In this document: in pieces, positions 1 to 6,905 of the stretch | Layout of the letters: every line of letters starts with the position of its first letter | Numbering within the stretch: the stretch's first letter is position 1 | Source: an uncultured Acidimicrobiales bacterium | Lineage (GTDB): Bacteria; Actinomycetota; Acidimicrobiia; Acidimicrobiales; Iamiaceae | DNA: 11,986 bases | Reading direction: 5' to 3' | Assembly: GCA_937926025.1 (NCBI GenBank) | Contig: CALANQ010000422.1 | Location: forward strand, 1-11,986 | The notes under the pieces: generated by a model | What the model saw: the letters and a program-made list of their open reading frames with translations, nothing else | Database searches by the model: none | Told to the model about the DNA's origin: nothing | Made by a program: the position numbers and the translations under genes

Positions 1-443
1 TCTACGTGGGCGAGGCCATCGAGGGCTCCGACGGCATCGGCGCCGGCAACTGCCACTTCCACGCCTGCAAGGCCTGGTACTGCCACGGGTACGGCTGGCA
101 CGTGGCCACGGGCCGCAACGCCTTCGTGGGCTGCGAGGCGCAGGACGTCGCCAAGCACGGCTGGTACATCTCGGGCCCCCGCAGCACGTTCAGCGCCTGC
201 GTCGCCGACACCGCCGGCATGGCCGACGTGGGCGGCACCCCCGGCTCCGCCGACGGCTTCTACGTCGAACCCGCCGAGGAGCTGTCGCTCGTCGGCTGCC
301 TGGCGTTCGACCGGTCACCCGGCTCCCTGACCGAGCAGCAGCGGTACGGGTTCAACGTCCCGAAGGCGCTGGTGGACGACGGCCTGCTGGTCGCCCCCAT
401 CGGCTGGGGCAACACCGCGGGTCTCATCAACGCCCGCCGGTGA
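1..443 (+). CDS. C-terminal part of a probable right-handed beta-helix (pectin-lyase-like) protein
   Basis: The gene enters from the left edge; the first full codon is at 3 and the stop is TGA at 441-443, leaving 146 visible residues. The visible protein consists of short, repeated Gly/Cys/Ala-rich turns such as GWHVATGRNAFVGCEAQDV and GWYISGPRSTFSACVADTAG, where a G-(Y/W)-x-(I/V) strand is followed by a x-F-x-(G/A)-C strand about every 20-25 residues. This periodic pattern is typical of parallel beta-helix proteins such as pectate-lyase-like or phage-tailspike-like enzymes that bind or cleave polysaccharide. No catalytic residues can be assigned from this fragment. Its position directly before a polysaccharide locus agrees with a carbohydrate-linked role, but that is inference. 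The signal peptide, if any, and the N-terminal domains lie outside the window. The fold call is moderately sure; the activity is unknown. Confidence 0.6.
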   Translation, partial: YVGEAIEGSDGIGAGNCHFHACKAWYCHGYGWHVATGRNAFVGCEAQDVAKHGWYISGPRSTFSACVADTAGMADVGGTPGSADGFYVEPAEELSLVGCLAFDRSPGSLTEQQRYGFNVPKALVDDGLLVAPIGWGNTAGLINARR

Positions 444-466
444 CCGATCTTCCGGGTCGGAATCGG
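444..466 (+). terminator. Hairpin directly after the beta-helix gene, possible terminator
   Basis: CCGAT at 444-448 can pair with ATCGG at 462-466, and TCCG at 451-454 with CGGA at 458-461, leaving a 2-nt bulge and a GGT loop. The stem begins at the base after the stop codon. There is no U-tract, which is common for terminators of high-GC actinobacteria but makes the call uncertain. Confidence 0.35.
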
Positions 467-472
467 TAGCGT
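445..472 (+). promoter_or_regulatory. Weak promoter candidate for the polysaccharide operon
   Basis: TAGCGT at 467-472 fits the actinobacterial -10 pattern TANNNT, and it is followed by CTGA in a way that resembles the better promoter at 11626 (TAGCNTCTNA is shared by both). No convincing -35 box is seen 16-18 nt upstream (around 444-450 is CCGATCT). A transcript would start near 479 and leave a leader of about 47 nt that contains a small GAGCC/GGCTC hairpin at 480-495. This is the only gene-free interval ahead of the six-gene run, which is the main reason to expect a promoter here. Confidence 0.25.
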
Positions 473-525
473 CTGATCCGAGCCGGGAGGGGCTCTGCCA
501 CGCGCTGCACCCACGAAAGGCCCCA

Positions 526-1434
526 GTGAGCGAGTTCGACCTCAGCGTGGTGATCTCCACCTACGCGCGTCCGGTGCAGGTCCGCGAGGCCATCGCCGCG
601 ATCGTCGCCCAGGACCACCCGGGGCCGATCGAGACCATCGTGGCGTGGGACAAGAACGAGCCCGAGTGGGGGCTGGCGGTCGACGATCCGCACCGCCCCG
701 TCCGCATTCTGTTCAACGACCGGGGCAACGGGCTGCCGGGCAGCCGCAACTGCGGCGCCGCCGCCGCCCGCGCCCCCTACGTCGGGTTCTGCGACGACGA
801 CGACCTGTGGCTCCCGTCGAAGGCCCGCCACCAGCTGGCCCTCCTCGAAGCCACCGGCTCGGACACCTCCATCACCAACATGGCGGTCGCCATCGACGAC
901 CAGCTGGTCCCCAAGGGCGAGGACGGCACCGTCCTCCGGTTCACCGACCTGCTCCGCGCCCGGCGGCCCGAGGCGTGCATGTGCACCGCCGTCGTGCGGA
1001 AGGACGCGTTCTGGGGGGCCATCGGTCCGATGGACGAGCACATCCCCGGCGGCTACGCCGAGGACTACGACTGGATGCTGCGGGCCGCCCGCCACCAGCC
1101 CATCGCCGTGCACCCGGAGCCGCTGCTGCGGGTCGGGTGGGACGTGCGCTCGCACTTCCGGGACCAGTGGCCGTCGTGGGAGGCCGCCCTGAGCAAGGTG
1201 CTGGACCGCAACCCGGAGTTCGCCGGCGAACCGGAGGGCCGGGCCCGGGTCGAGGGCCAGATCGCGGTGGCCATCGCCGCCCAGGGCCGTCGCCGGGAGG
1301 CGCTGGACCACGTGCGCACTCCCCTCGGCTGGTCGTGGCGGGAGCCGCGCGCCTACCTGGCTGCGCTCATCGCCGCCGGCGTCTCGGCGGACTGGCTGAC
1401 CGCGGCGCTGAACAAGCGCGGGAAGGGCCTGTGA
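526..1434 (+). CDS. Family 2 glycosyltransferase
   Basis: This 302-residue cytoplasmic enzyme is predicted to transfer a sugar from a nucleotide-sugar donor to a lipid-linked or glycan acceptor during surface polysaccharide assembly. The N-terminus LSVVISTYARP (6-16) is the usual first strand of the GT-A fold. GLPGSRNCGAAAARAPYVGF (69-88) leads into CDDDDLWLP (89-97), the metal- and nucleotide-binding acidic motif (DXD region). GGYAEDYDWMLR (175-186) supplies the ED pair expected for the catalytic base region of GT2 enzymes. No transmembrane segment is seen. The C-terminal 80 residues are helical and less typical, and may contact the acceptor. The start is GTG at 526, with GAAAGG at 515-520 as ribosome binding site. 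The stop overlaps the start of the next gene by 4 nt. The family is clear; donor and acceptor cannot be told. Confidence 0.9.
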   Translation: MSEFDLSVVISTYARPVQVREAIAAIVAQDHPGPIETIVAWDKNEPEWGLAVDDPHRPVRILFNDRGNGLPGSRNCGAAAARAPYVGFCDDDDLWLPSKARHQLALLEATGSDTSITNMAVAIDDQLVPKGEDGTVLRFTDLLRARRPEACMCTAVVRKDAFWGAIGPMDEHIPGGYAEDYDWMLRAARHQPIAVHPEPLLRVGWDVRSHFRDQWPSWEAALSKVLDRNPEFAGEPEGRARVEGQIAVAIAAQGRRREALDHVRTPLGWSWREPRAYLAALIAAGVSADWLTAALNKRGKGL

Positions 1435-2558
1435 CGGCCTTCGAGCGGTCGGCGTCGTCGCTCGACGCGCTGACCGACCTGCTCGACCTGCGTCCCGCCC
1501 GACCGGACGACGGCCCCGACCGCACCCACCTCGGTGTGGTCGCCGGGCGCTCCGGTCCGCGGTTCCTGGTGCCGCTCGACTTCCCGGACGCCTCCCCGGA
1601 GGCCTGCCTGGCCTACCTGGGCCTGCGCACGGCGCGGACCCGGGTCAGCCGCGGCGCGGTGGGCCTCGCCCTCCGCTACGGGCTGGACCGGCTGGTGGTG
1701 CGCGACGTGCTCACCGCCGACACCGGGCCCGACTCGCTCCTCGCCCTGCTCGATGATCTGCTGGAGGACACCGACGAGGAGCCCGGCCTGGCGGTCGGCA
1801 TCGGGCTGAGCCGCATCGACGAGGTGTGGAAGCCCACGCTCCAGGTGTTCCGGCCCGACGGCACGCCCGCGGCGTTCGTCAAGATCGGGCTCGGCCCCGT
1901 GGGCGATCGGCTCGTGGCCACCGAGGCCGCCACCCTCGCCGCCTGGCGCGACCATCCGGACCCCCGGCTGGTCGTGCCGGACCTCATCGCCGACACCACC
2001 TGGAACGGGCTGCGGCTGGCCGTCGTCGCCCCGCTCCCCACCGACTCGCGCCGCCTTCCGCCGGGGACCGTCCCGTCGGCGTGGCCGGTGCGGGAGCTCG
2101 ACGGCCCCGAGCAGCGCTCCGTCCTCGCCGACGCCGGCTGGTGGACCGAGCGGCGCAGCGCGTGCGCCGACCAGGCGCAGGTCGACGCCCTCCTCGACCG
2201 GATCGAGGCCCGCCACGGCGGCGAGCACGCGTGGGCCCGGTGGCACGGCGACTGGGTGCCGTGGAACCTGGCCCGCTGCCACCTCGGCCTGGTCGCCTGG
2301 GACTGGGAGTACTCGGAGCCGGGGGCACCGGTCGGCCTCGACGAGGTCCACGGCGCCTACCAGCAGGCCCACGTGGTGGAGGGCCGCTCCATCGCCGAGT
2401 CGCTGGCCGTCGCCCGCACCGCAGACCGGTGGCTGGCCGATGCCCACGTCGCCATGCTCGTCACCCGCAGCGCCGAGCTCGAGCGCCTGCTGGGCCGACC
2501 TCCGGCTGACCAGCCCGAGCTGCTCGGAGCGGCGGCCGACGCGATCGGCGCGACGTGA
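1431..2558 (+). CDS. Aminoglycoside-phosphotransferase-fold kinase, substrate unknown
   Basis: The protein has 375 residues and carries the signature of the APH/choline-kinase-like family, which transfers phosphate from ATP to small hydroxylated molecules. The motif HGDWVPWN (272-279) matches the Brenner motif HGDxxxxN, with D274 as catalytic base and N279 as metal ligand. DWEY (291-294) gives the second metal-binding Asp, D291. AFVKIG has K151 as probable ATP-binding Lys, and E165 in the next helix is its likely partner. The first 120 residues have no recognised domain and make the protein longer than many relatives. The chosen GTG at 1431 sits in a GTGA overlap with the upstream stop; the frame stays open further upstream, but only as a shadow of the glycosyltransferase. 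Its tight placement among polysaccharide genes suggests that it phosphorylates a sugar, lipid carrier or glycan, not a drug. That role is inference. Confidence 0.75.
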   Translation: MTAFERSASSLDALTDLLDLRPARPDDGPDRTHLGVVAGRSGPRFLVPLDFPDASPEACLAYLGLRTARTRVSRGAVGLALRYGLDRLVVRDVLTADTGPDSLLALLDDLLEDTDEEPGLAVGIGLSRIDEVWKPTLQVFRPDGTPAAFVKIGLGPVGDRLVATEAATLAAWRDHPDPRLVVPDLIADTTWNGLRLAVVAPLPTDSRRLPPGTVPSAWPVRELDGPEQRSVLADAGWWTERRSACADQAQVDALLDRIEARHGGEHAWARWHGDWVPWNLARCHLGLVAWDWEYSEPGAPVGLDEVHGAYQQAHVVEGRSIAESLAVARTADRWLADAHVAMLVTRSAELERLLGRPPADQPELLGAAADAIGAT

Positions 2559-4108
2559 CCGACCAGACGAGCGACGGCACCGCCGCGCCGGAGGCGACCC
2601 GACCCGAGAGCGTCGGCGCCGTGGCCCGGGGCGGGGCGCTCAACATGGCCGGCTCCATCGTCTACGGCGCCGCCAACTTCATCCTGCTGGTCGTCCTCAA
2701 CCGGGTGCTCGGCACCGCCGAGGCCGGCATCGTCCTGGTGGCCATCGCCATCTTCAACATCATCGAGACGGTGGCCGAGCTGGGCTGCGGCACCGGCCTG
2801 GTCCGCATGCTCAGCCGCGACCGGGCGATGCACCGAGAGGACCTGCTCCGGGCGACGGTGATCGTGGCCGTCGTGCCGGTGGTGGTGTCGTCGCTCATCG
2901 GCGCCGCCGCCCTGTGGTTGCTGGCCGAGCCGTTCGCCCGCCTGCTGGCGGACGACGGCCAGACCCAGCTGGTGGCCGACGTGCTGCGGGCCATGGCCCT
3001 CTTCCTGCCGTTCGCCACGCTCCACTCGGTGCTGGTCTCGGGCACCCGGGGCTTCAACACGATGATCCCCCAGACCGTCATCGAGCGGGTGGGGCGGGCC
3101 ACCGCGCTGCCGATGGTGGTGGCCATCGCCGTGGGGATGGGCATGGGGCCGGTGGGCGTCGGTGCCTGCTGGGCCGCCACCACGGTGGTCGCCCTGTGGT
3201 TCTCCGGCCGCTCGATGGCCAAGCGGGTGAAGCGGGCCGCGGCCAACCAGGGCCGGACCCCGGTGGCGCCGTCGCGGGAGATCGCCCGGGACTTCTGGGC
3301 GTTCACCGCACCCCGGGCGGTCGGCCAGTCCGCCGAGGTGGCGGTCAACTGGATCGACACCGTGCTGGTCGGCATCCTCGCCTCGACCACCGCCGCCGGC
3401 ATCTACGCATCGGGCACCCGGTACATCCTCCCCGGCGTCTACGCCGCCAACGCCCTGATGCAGGTCACGGGGCCGCGCATCAGCGGCCTGCTGGCGAAGG
3501 GCGAGAAGCACGAGGCGTCGCAGCTGATCAAGGTGGTGGCCGGCTGGCAGTCCGCGGTGATGTGGCCGATCTACCTGATCACCGCCCTGTTCCCGTCGCC
3601 GCTGCTGCGGGTGTTCGGCCCCGAGGTGGTGGAGGCCAAGGGGGCGCTCGTCGCCATCTCCATCGCCATGCTCATCACCGCCCCGGCCGGTCCCGTCGCC
3701 TCGGTCATCCTCATGGCCGGGCGGAGCCGGCAGGCCATGTTCAACACCCTGGTCCTGGTGGCCATCAACGTCGGCGGCAACCTGGCCTTCGTCCCCAGCC
3801 ACGGCATCACCGCGGCAGGCGTCACCTGGGGGGCCACGATCCTGGTGGCCGCCCTGCTGCCCGGCTGGCAGGCGGCCCGCTCCCTGGGGGTCGCCACCCT
3901 CGGCCGACCGGCGTTCCTGGCCGTCGCGGTGGCCGCCGCGACCATCGGCCTGGTGGGCGTCGGCGCCCGCGTCTGGCTGGGCGACGGCGCTTCCGGACTG
4001 CTGGTCACCAGTAGTGTCGGGGTCCTCGCGTACGTGATCGGGCTCACGGTCGTGCGCGCCGACCTCCACCTGGATGCCTTGTGGAACGGCATCCGCCGCC
4101 GATCCTGA
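2555..4108 (+). CDS. Polysaccharide flippase, Wzx/MATE-like membrane protein
   Basis: This 517-residue integral membrane protein belongs by appearance to the oligosaccharide flippase (MVF/MATE-type) group, which moves lipid-linked repeat units across the cytoplasmic membrane. After a polar N-terminus of about 20 residues comes ARGGALNMAGSIVYGAANF, the typical first helix of such flippases. Hydrophobic segments then recur to the C-terminus; about 12-14 can be counted by eye. Charged loops such as SGRSMAKRVKRAA lie between the halves, and the second half opens with FWAFTAPRAVGQSAEVAVNW, matching the usual restart seen in two-lobed flippases. The length is normal to slightly long for the family. 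The start is GTG at 2555, overlapping the kinase stop by 4 nt. Its partners are the Wzy-like and Wzz-like proteins encoded just downstream. The family is confident; the transported substrate is unknown. Confidence 0.85.
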   Translation: MTDQTSDGTAAPEATRPESVGAVARGGALNMAGSIVYGAANFILLVVLNRVLGTAEAGIVLVAIAIFNIIETVAELGCGTGLVRMLSRDRAMHREDLLRATVIVAVVPVVVSSLIGAAALWLLAEPFARLLADDGQTQLVADVLRAMALFLPFATLHSVLVSGTRGFNTMIPQTVIERVGRATALPMVVAIAVGMGMGPVGVGACWAATTVVALWFSGRSMAKRVKRAAANQGRTPVAPSREIARDFWAFTAPRAVGQSAEVAVNWIDTVLVGILASTTAAGIYASGTRYILPGVYAANALMQVTGPRISGLLAKGEKHEASQLIKVVAGWQSAVMWPIYLITALFPSPLLRVFGPEVVEAKGALVAISIAMLITAPAGPVASVILMAGRSRQAMFNTLVLVAINVGGNLAFVPSHGITAAGVTWGATILVAALLPGWQAARSLGVATLGRPAFLAVAVAAATIGLVGVGARVWLGDGASGLLVTSSVGVLAYVIGLTVVRADLHLDALWNGIRRRS

Positions 4109-4155
4109 ACTGCACGTCTGCTGCACGTGCACCCAACCGACGTCCCGAGGATGGA
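4109..4155 (+). repeat. Repeated CTGCACGT and TGCACGTGCA palindrome in the only gap of the operon
   Basis: The 47 nt between the flippase stop and the Wzz-like start contain two direct copies of CTGCACGT (4110-4117 and 4121-4128), 11 nt apart. The second copy runs into a perfect 10-nt palindrome TGCACGTGCA (4122-4131). This may be an operator or an mRNA structural element. No -10 or -35 box was recognised with it. GAGG at 4147-4150 serves as ribosome binding site of the next gene. Confidence 0.35.
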
Positions 4156-5628
4156 ATGAGCGAACTGGAAACCGGATTCCGGATCGGCGATGTGGTCGCC
4201 ATGATCGAGCGCCGTTGGCCGGTGGTCGTCGGGTTCACCGTGGTCGGCCTCATCGCCGGCTACCTGGTGTACGCGGCCGCTCCCACCACCTACAGCGCCA
4301 CCGCCCGGGTCCAGGTCCTGCCGTTCGACGACGCCTTCGGCGACAGCAAGGGCACCGAGGTCGACATGGCCACCGAGCGCGACCTCGTGAAGTCCGACGC
4401 GGTGGCCGATGCCATCCGCCAGAAGGTCGGCCTCCAGGGCGAGAACCGGGCCATCCTCAGCCACATCACCGTGGTCATCGACCCCGAGGGCAACTCCGAC
4501 GTGATGGCCATCACGTTCGACGGCGACACCGCCAAGGAGACCCAGGCCGGCGCCAACGCCGCCGCCGAGGGCTACCTGAACGCCCGCAAGGCCAGCGCCA
4601 AGGCCACGGCCGACAAGGCCCTCACCAACCTCCAGGCCGACATCACCAGCGCCAGCCAGGCGGTGGAGGAGGCCACGGGCGCCGTGAACGCCGCACCGCA
4701 GGGAAGCCCCGAGCGCACCCAGGCCCAGGCGCGCCTCCAGGCCGCCAACAGCGCCCTCGCCCAGCTCCAGGCCCAGCAGACCAAGATCCGCCAGTTCGAC
4801 CCCGACGCCGTGGGCACCATCACCCGCAAGGCCAGCGTCGCCGATCCGGTCACGTCGAAGATGGCGCTGGGCAAGGCCGTCGGCGTGTTCGGCCTGTTCG
4901 TCCTGGCCGGGCTGGGCGCGGCCTGGCTGCTCGACCGCCGCGACGGCCTGGGCGGCGGGCGCCGCCGGATCGAGGCGCTGCTGCCCGCGGCCAGCATCCG
5001 GGTCATGCCGGGCGCCGACGGCGGCAACGCCACCCCGGCCGAGATCGACACCGCGATCGACCGCCTCGCCGTCGACCTGGTGGCCGGCGGCACGCCGGGC
5101 AACGCGTCGTCGGTGCTCATCATCGGTGCCGGCATGGAACCGCCGGTGGCGCTGGCGGAGGAGCTGGCGTCGAGCCTGGCGTTCGCCGGCATCCCCGCCC
5201 TGTTCGTGCTGGCCGGCACCTCGGAGCGCCAGCTCCGCCACGTCCACACGGTGGCCTCGTTCGCCGACCTGGTCACCTCGGGCGCCAGCGTCGCCGGCCC
5301 CGCCGGGCTTCCCGCCCAGGCCGGCGAGGCCGCCCTCAGCAACGGCCCGCTCGTCACCTGGCTGCGCCCCAAGGGCTCGCCGGAGGCCGCCGGGCTGCTC
5401 CGCCGTGCCGTGGTCGACTCCCTCGTCACCCGCGCCGGGCGGGAGCGCTTCGAGGCCGTGGTCTTCGTCGCCCCGTCACCCAGCCGCACCGCCGCGGGCA
5501 GCGCCCTCGGCCAGTGGGTCGGCCGCACCGCCCTGGTCATCGGCGCCGACGAGCGCGGCCAGGCCGAGGCCGCCGCCCAGTCGTTGGCGGCCGCAGACGT
5601 GCGCGTCACCGAGGTCGTCTGGACGTGA
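4156..5628 (+). CDS. Wzz-like chain-length protein with a degenerate BY-kinase domain
   Basis: The 490-residue protein has the layout of actinobacterial and firmicute polysaccharide co-polymerases, which set chain length together with Wzy. A first membrane helix lies at about 22-41, an extracytoplasmic part with an Ala/Gln-rich coiled coil at about 150-215, and a second helix at 241-259 preceded by ASVADPVTSK. The cytoplasmic C-terminal domain (about 270-490) follows the strand/helix order of bacterial tyrosine kinases, but the Walker A position reads IIGAGMEPPVALAEEL (322 onward) without GK(S/T), and the Walker B position reads VVFVAPSP (435-442) without Asp. No C-terminal tyrosine cluster is present. 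It is therefore probably catalytically dead. The ATG at 4156 is chosen because GAGG lies 5 nt upstream and the sequence MSELETGFRIGD then matches a family N-terminus; an upstream in-frame ATG at 4081 lies within the flippase gene. The stop overlaps the next start. Confidence 0.8.
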   Translation: MSELETGFRIGDVVAMIERRWPVVVGFTVVGLIAGYLVYAAAPTTYSATARVQVLPFDDAFGDSKGTEVDMATERDLVKSDAVADAIRQKVGLQGENRAILSHITVVIDPEGNSDVMAITFDGDTAKETQAGANAAAEGYLNARKASAKATADKALTNLQADITSASQAVEEATGAVNAAPQGSPERTQAQARLQAANSALAQLQAQQTKIRQFDPDAVGTITRKASVADPVTSKMALGKAVGVFGLFVLAGLGAAWLLDRRDGLGGGRRRIEALLPAASIRVMPGADGGNATPAEIDTAIDRLAVDLVAGGTPGNASSVLIIGAGMEPPVALAEELASSLAFAGIPALFVLAGTSERQLRHVHTVASFADLVTSGASVAGPAGLPAQAGEAALSNGPLVTWLRPKGSPEAAGLLRRAVVDSLVTRAGRERFEAVVFVAPSPSRTAAGSALGQWVGRTALVIGADERGQAEAAAQSLAAADVRVTEVVWT

Positions 5629-6905
5629 CCGTCACGGGGGAGGCGGTCGTCGCCGCCCCGGAGGTGCGGCCCCGCGGGCTCCGCAACCTGAAGCCCACCA
5701 AGGCCACCTGGCCGCTGTGGGCCATGACGGCCGGCATGCCGTTCGCCTACCTGCTCGGCATCCAGGGCTTCGTGTGGTGCCTCCCCGCCGTGGTGCTGGG
5801 GGCGCGGATCCTGAGCGACCGCAACGTCCGGTTCCCGAAGTCGAGCATCCCGCTCCTGGTCTTCCTGGGCTGGATCCTGCTGTCGATGACCATGATCAGC
5901 AGCGGCAGCGGGTACCTGCTGTTCGCCTACCGGTGGCTGCTGTTCGCCGGGGCCCTCACCTCCCTGGTGTGGCTGGTGAACGTGTCCGAGGAACGCGTCC
6001 GGTCGATGCAGATCTACGACTGGCTCGCCGCGCTGTGGATCTGCCTCGTGGTGTTCGGGTACCTCGGCGTGCTGTTCCCGGACTTCGTGCAGAAGTCGCC
6101 GTTCCAGATCCTGCTCGGCCCGATCGGCAACGTCGGGTTCGTCGACGAGCTGGCCCGGTGGCGCTTCGCGGAGACCCAGGGCTTCCTCGGCTACCCGCTG
6201 CCCCGGCCGGCCGCCCCGTTCAACGCCACCAACGGGTGGGGTGCCGCGGTCGGCATCCTCACGCCGTTCTTCCTGCGGTCGTGGATCGTGCAGCCGGACC
6301 GCCGGCGCCGCCGCACCGGCTACCTGCTCGGCCTGGCCGGCGTCTATCCGATCATCGGGTCGGTCAACCGCGGCCTCTGGATCAGCCTCATCGTCGGCAT
6401 GGTCTACTTCGCCGCCCGCAAGGCCCTGCGGGGCCAGTTCGCCGCCTTCGGTGTGCTGTGCGCCGCCATGGTGGCGGTGGTCCTGCTCCTGCTGGCCACC
6501 CCCGCCGGCCAGCTGGTGGGCGACAAGCTCGACAAGTCCGAGAAGTCCAACGACTCTCGCTCCACCCTCTACGGCGAGGCCTTCGCCGGTGCGGTGGACT
6601 CGCCGTTCATCGGCAACGGCGCCCCGGTCCGGCCGCCGGATGCCCGTCCCGACATGCCCCCCATCGGCACCCACGGGATGCTCTGGTACCTGATGTTCGT
6701 CCACGGCTTCGTGGGGATGGCCCTCTTCCTCATCTGGCTCGGCGGCGAGGTGTTCCGTTCAGGACGGGTGAGAACGGCCGATGGGTGGTGGACGCACCTG
6801 GCGCTGGTCATCGGCCTGGTCCAGGTGCCGTTCTACGGCCTGCTCCCCCAGGTCGTCCTGTTCGGCATCGCCGCCGGGCTGTCGCACCGAGAGGATCCCG
6901 CATGA
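5625..6905 (+). CDS. O-antigen ligase/Wzy-like polysaccharide polymerase
   Basis: This 426-residue polytopic membrane protein probably polymerises or ligates lipid-linked repeat units on the outer face of the membrane. Roughly ten or more hydrophobic segments are spread from 30 to 420. Three features match the O-antigen ligase/Wzy family: GSVNRGLWISLIVG (245-258), where R249 sits as the conserved Arg after a helix; the loop DSRSTLYGEAFAGAVDSPFIG (310-330), which resembles the R-x-x-x-(W/Y)-x-x-A...P-x-x-G signature; and GTHGMLWYLMFVHGFVGM (348-365), with H350 as the family His ahead of the next helix. The large polar stretch 151-205 and the loop 293-350 would be extracytoplasmic. The start is GTG at 5625 in a GTGA overlap with the Wzz-like gene. 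Given the neighbouring flippase and Wzz-like protein, polymerase is more likely than ligase, but sequence alone does not separate them. Confidence 0.75.
   Translation: MTVTGEAVVAAPEVRPRGLRNLKPTKATWPLWAMTAGMPFAYLLGIQGFVWCLPAVVLGARILSDRNVRFPKSSIPLLVFLGWILLSMTMISSGSGYLLFAYRWLLFAGALTSLVWLVNVSEERVRSMQIYDWLAALWICLVVFGYLGVLFPDFVQKSPFQILLGPIGNVGFVDELARWRFAETQGFLGYPLPRPAAPFNATNGWGAAVGILTPFFLRSWIVQPDRRRRRTGYLLGLAGVYPIIGSVNRGLWISLIVGMVYFAARKALRGQFAAFGVLCAAMVAVVLLLLATPAGQLVGDKLDKSEKSNDSRSTLYGEAFAGAVDSPFIGNGAPVRPPDARPDMPPIGTHGMLWYLMFVHGFVGMALFLIWLGGEVFRSGRVRTADGWWTHLALVIGLVQVPFYGLLPQVVLFGIAAGLSHREDPA

Noticed and set aside
645..1430. Upstream extension of the kinase reading frame
   Set aside because: It lies entirely within the glycosyltransferase gene in another frame and gives Arg/Pro-rich sequence; the GTG at 1431 in the GTGA overlap is the natural start.
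3991..4017. TAGTGT at 4012-4017 as an internal promoter for the Wzz-like gene
   Set aside because: It fits TANNNT, but the nearest -35-like sequence TTCCGG is poor and the spacer is only 15 nt; it lies inside the flippase coding region.
4081..4155. Earlier ATG at 4081 for the Wzz-like protein
   Set aside because: It overlaps the flippase gene by 28 nt, has no ribosome binding site, and adds a Pro/Arg-rich segment without family resemblance; ATG 4156 has GAGG at good distance.
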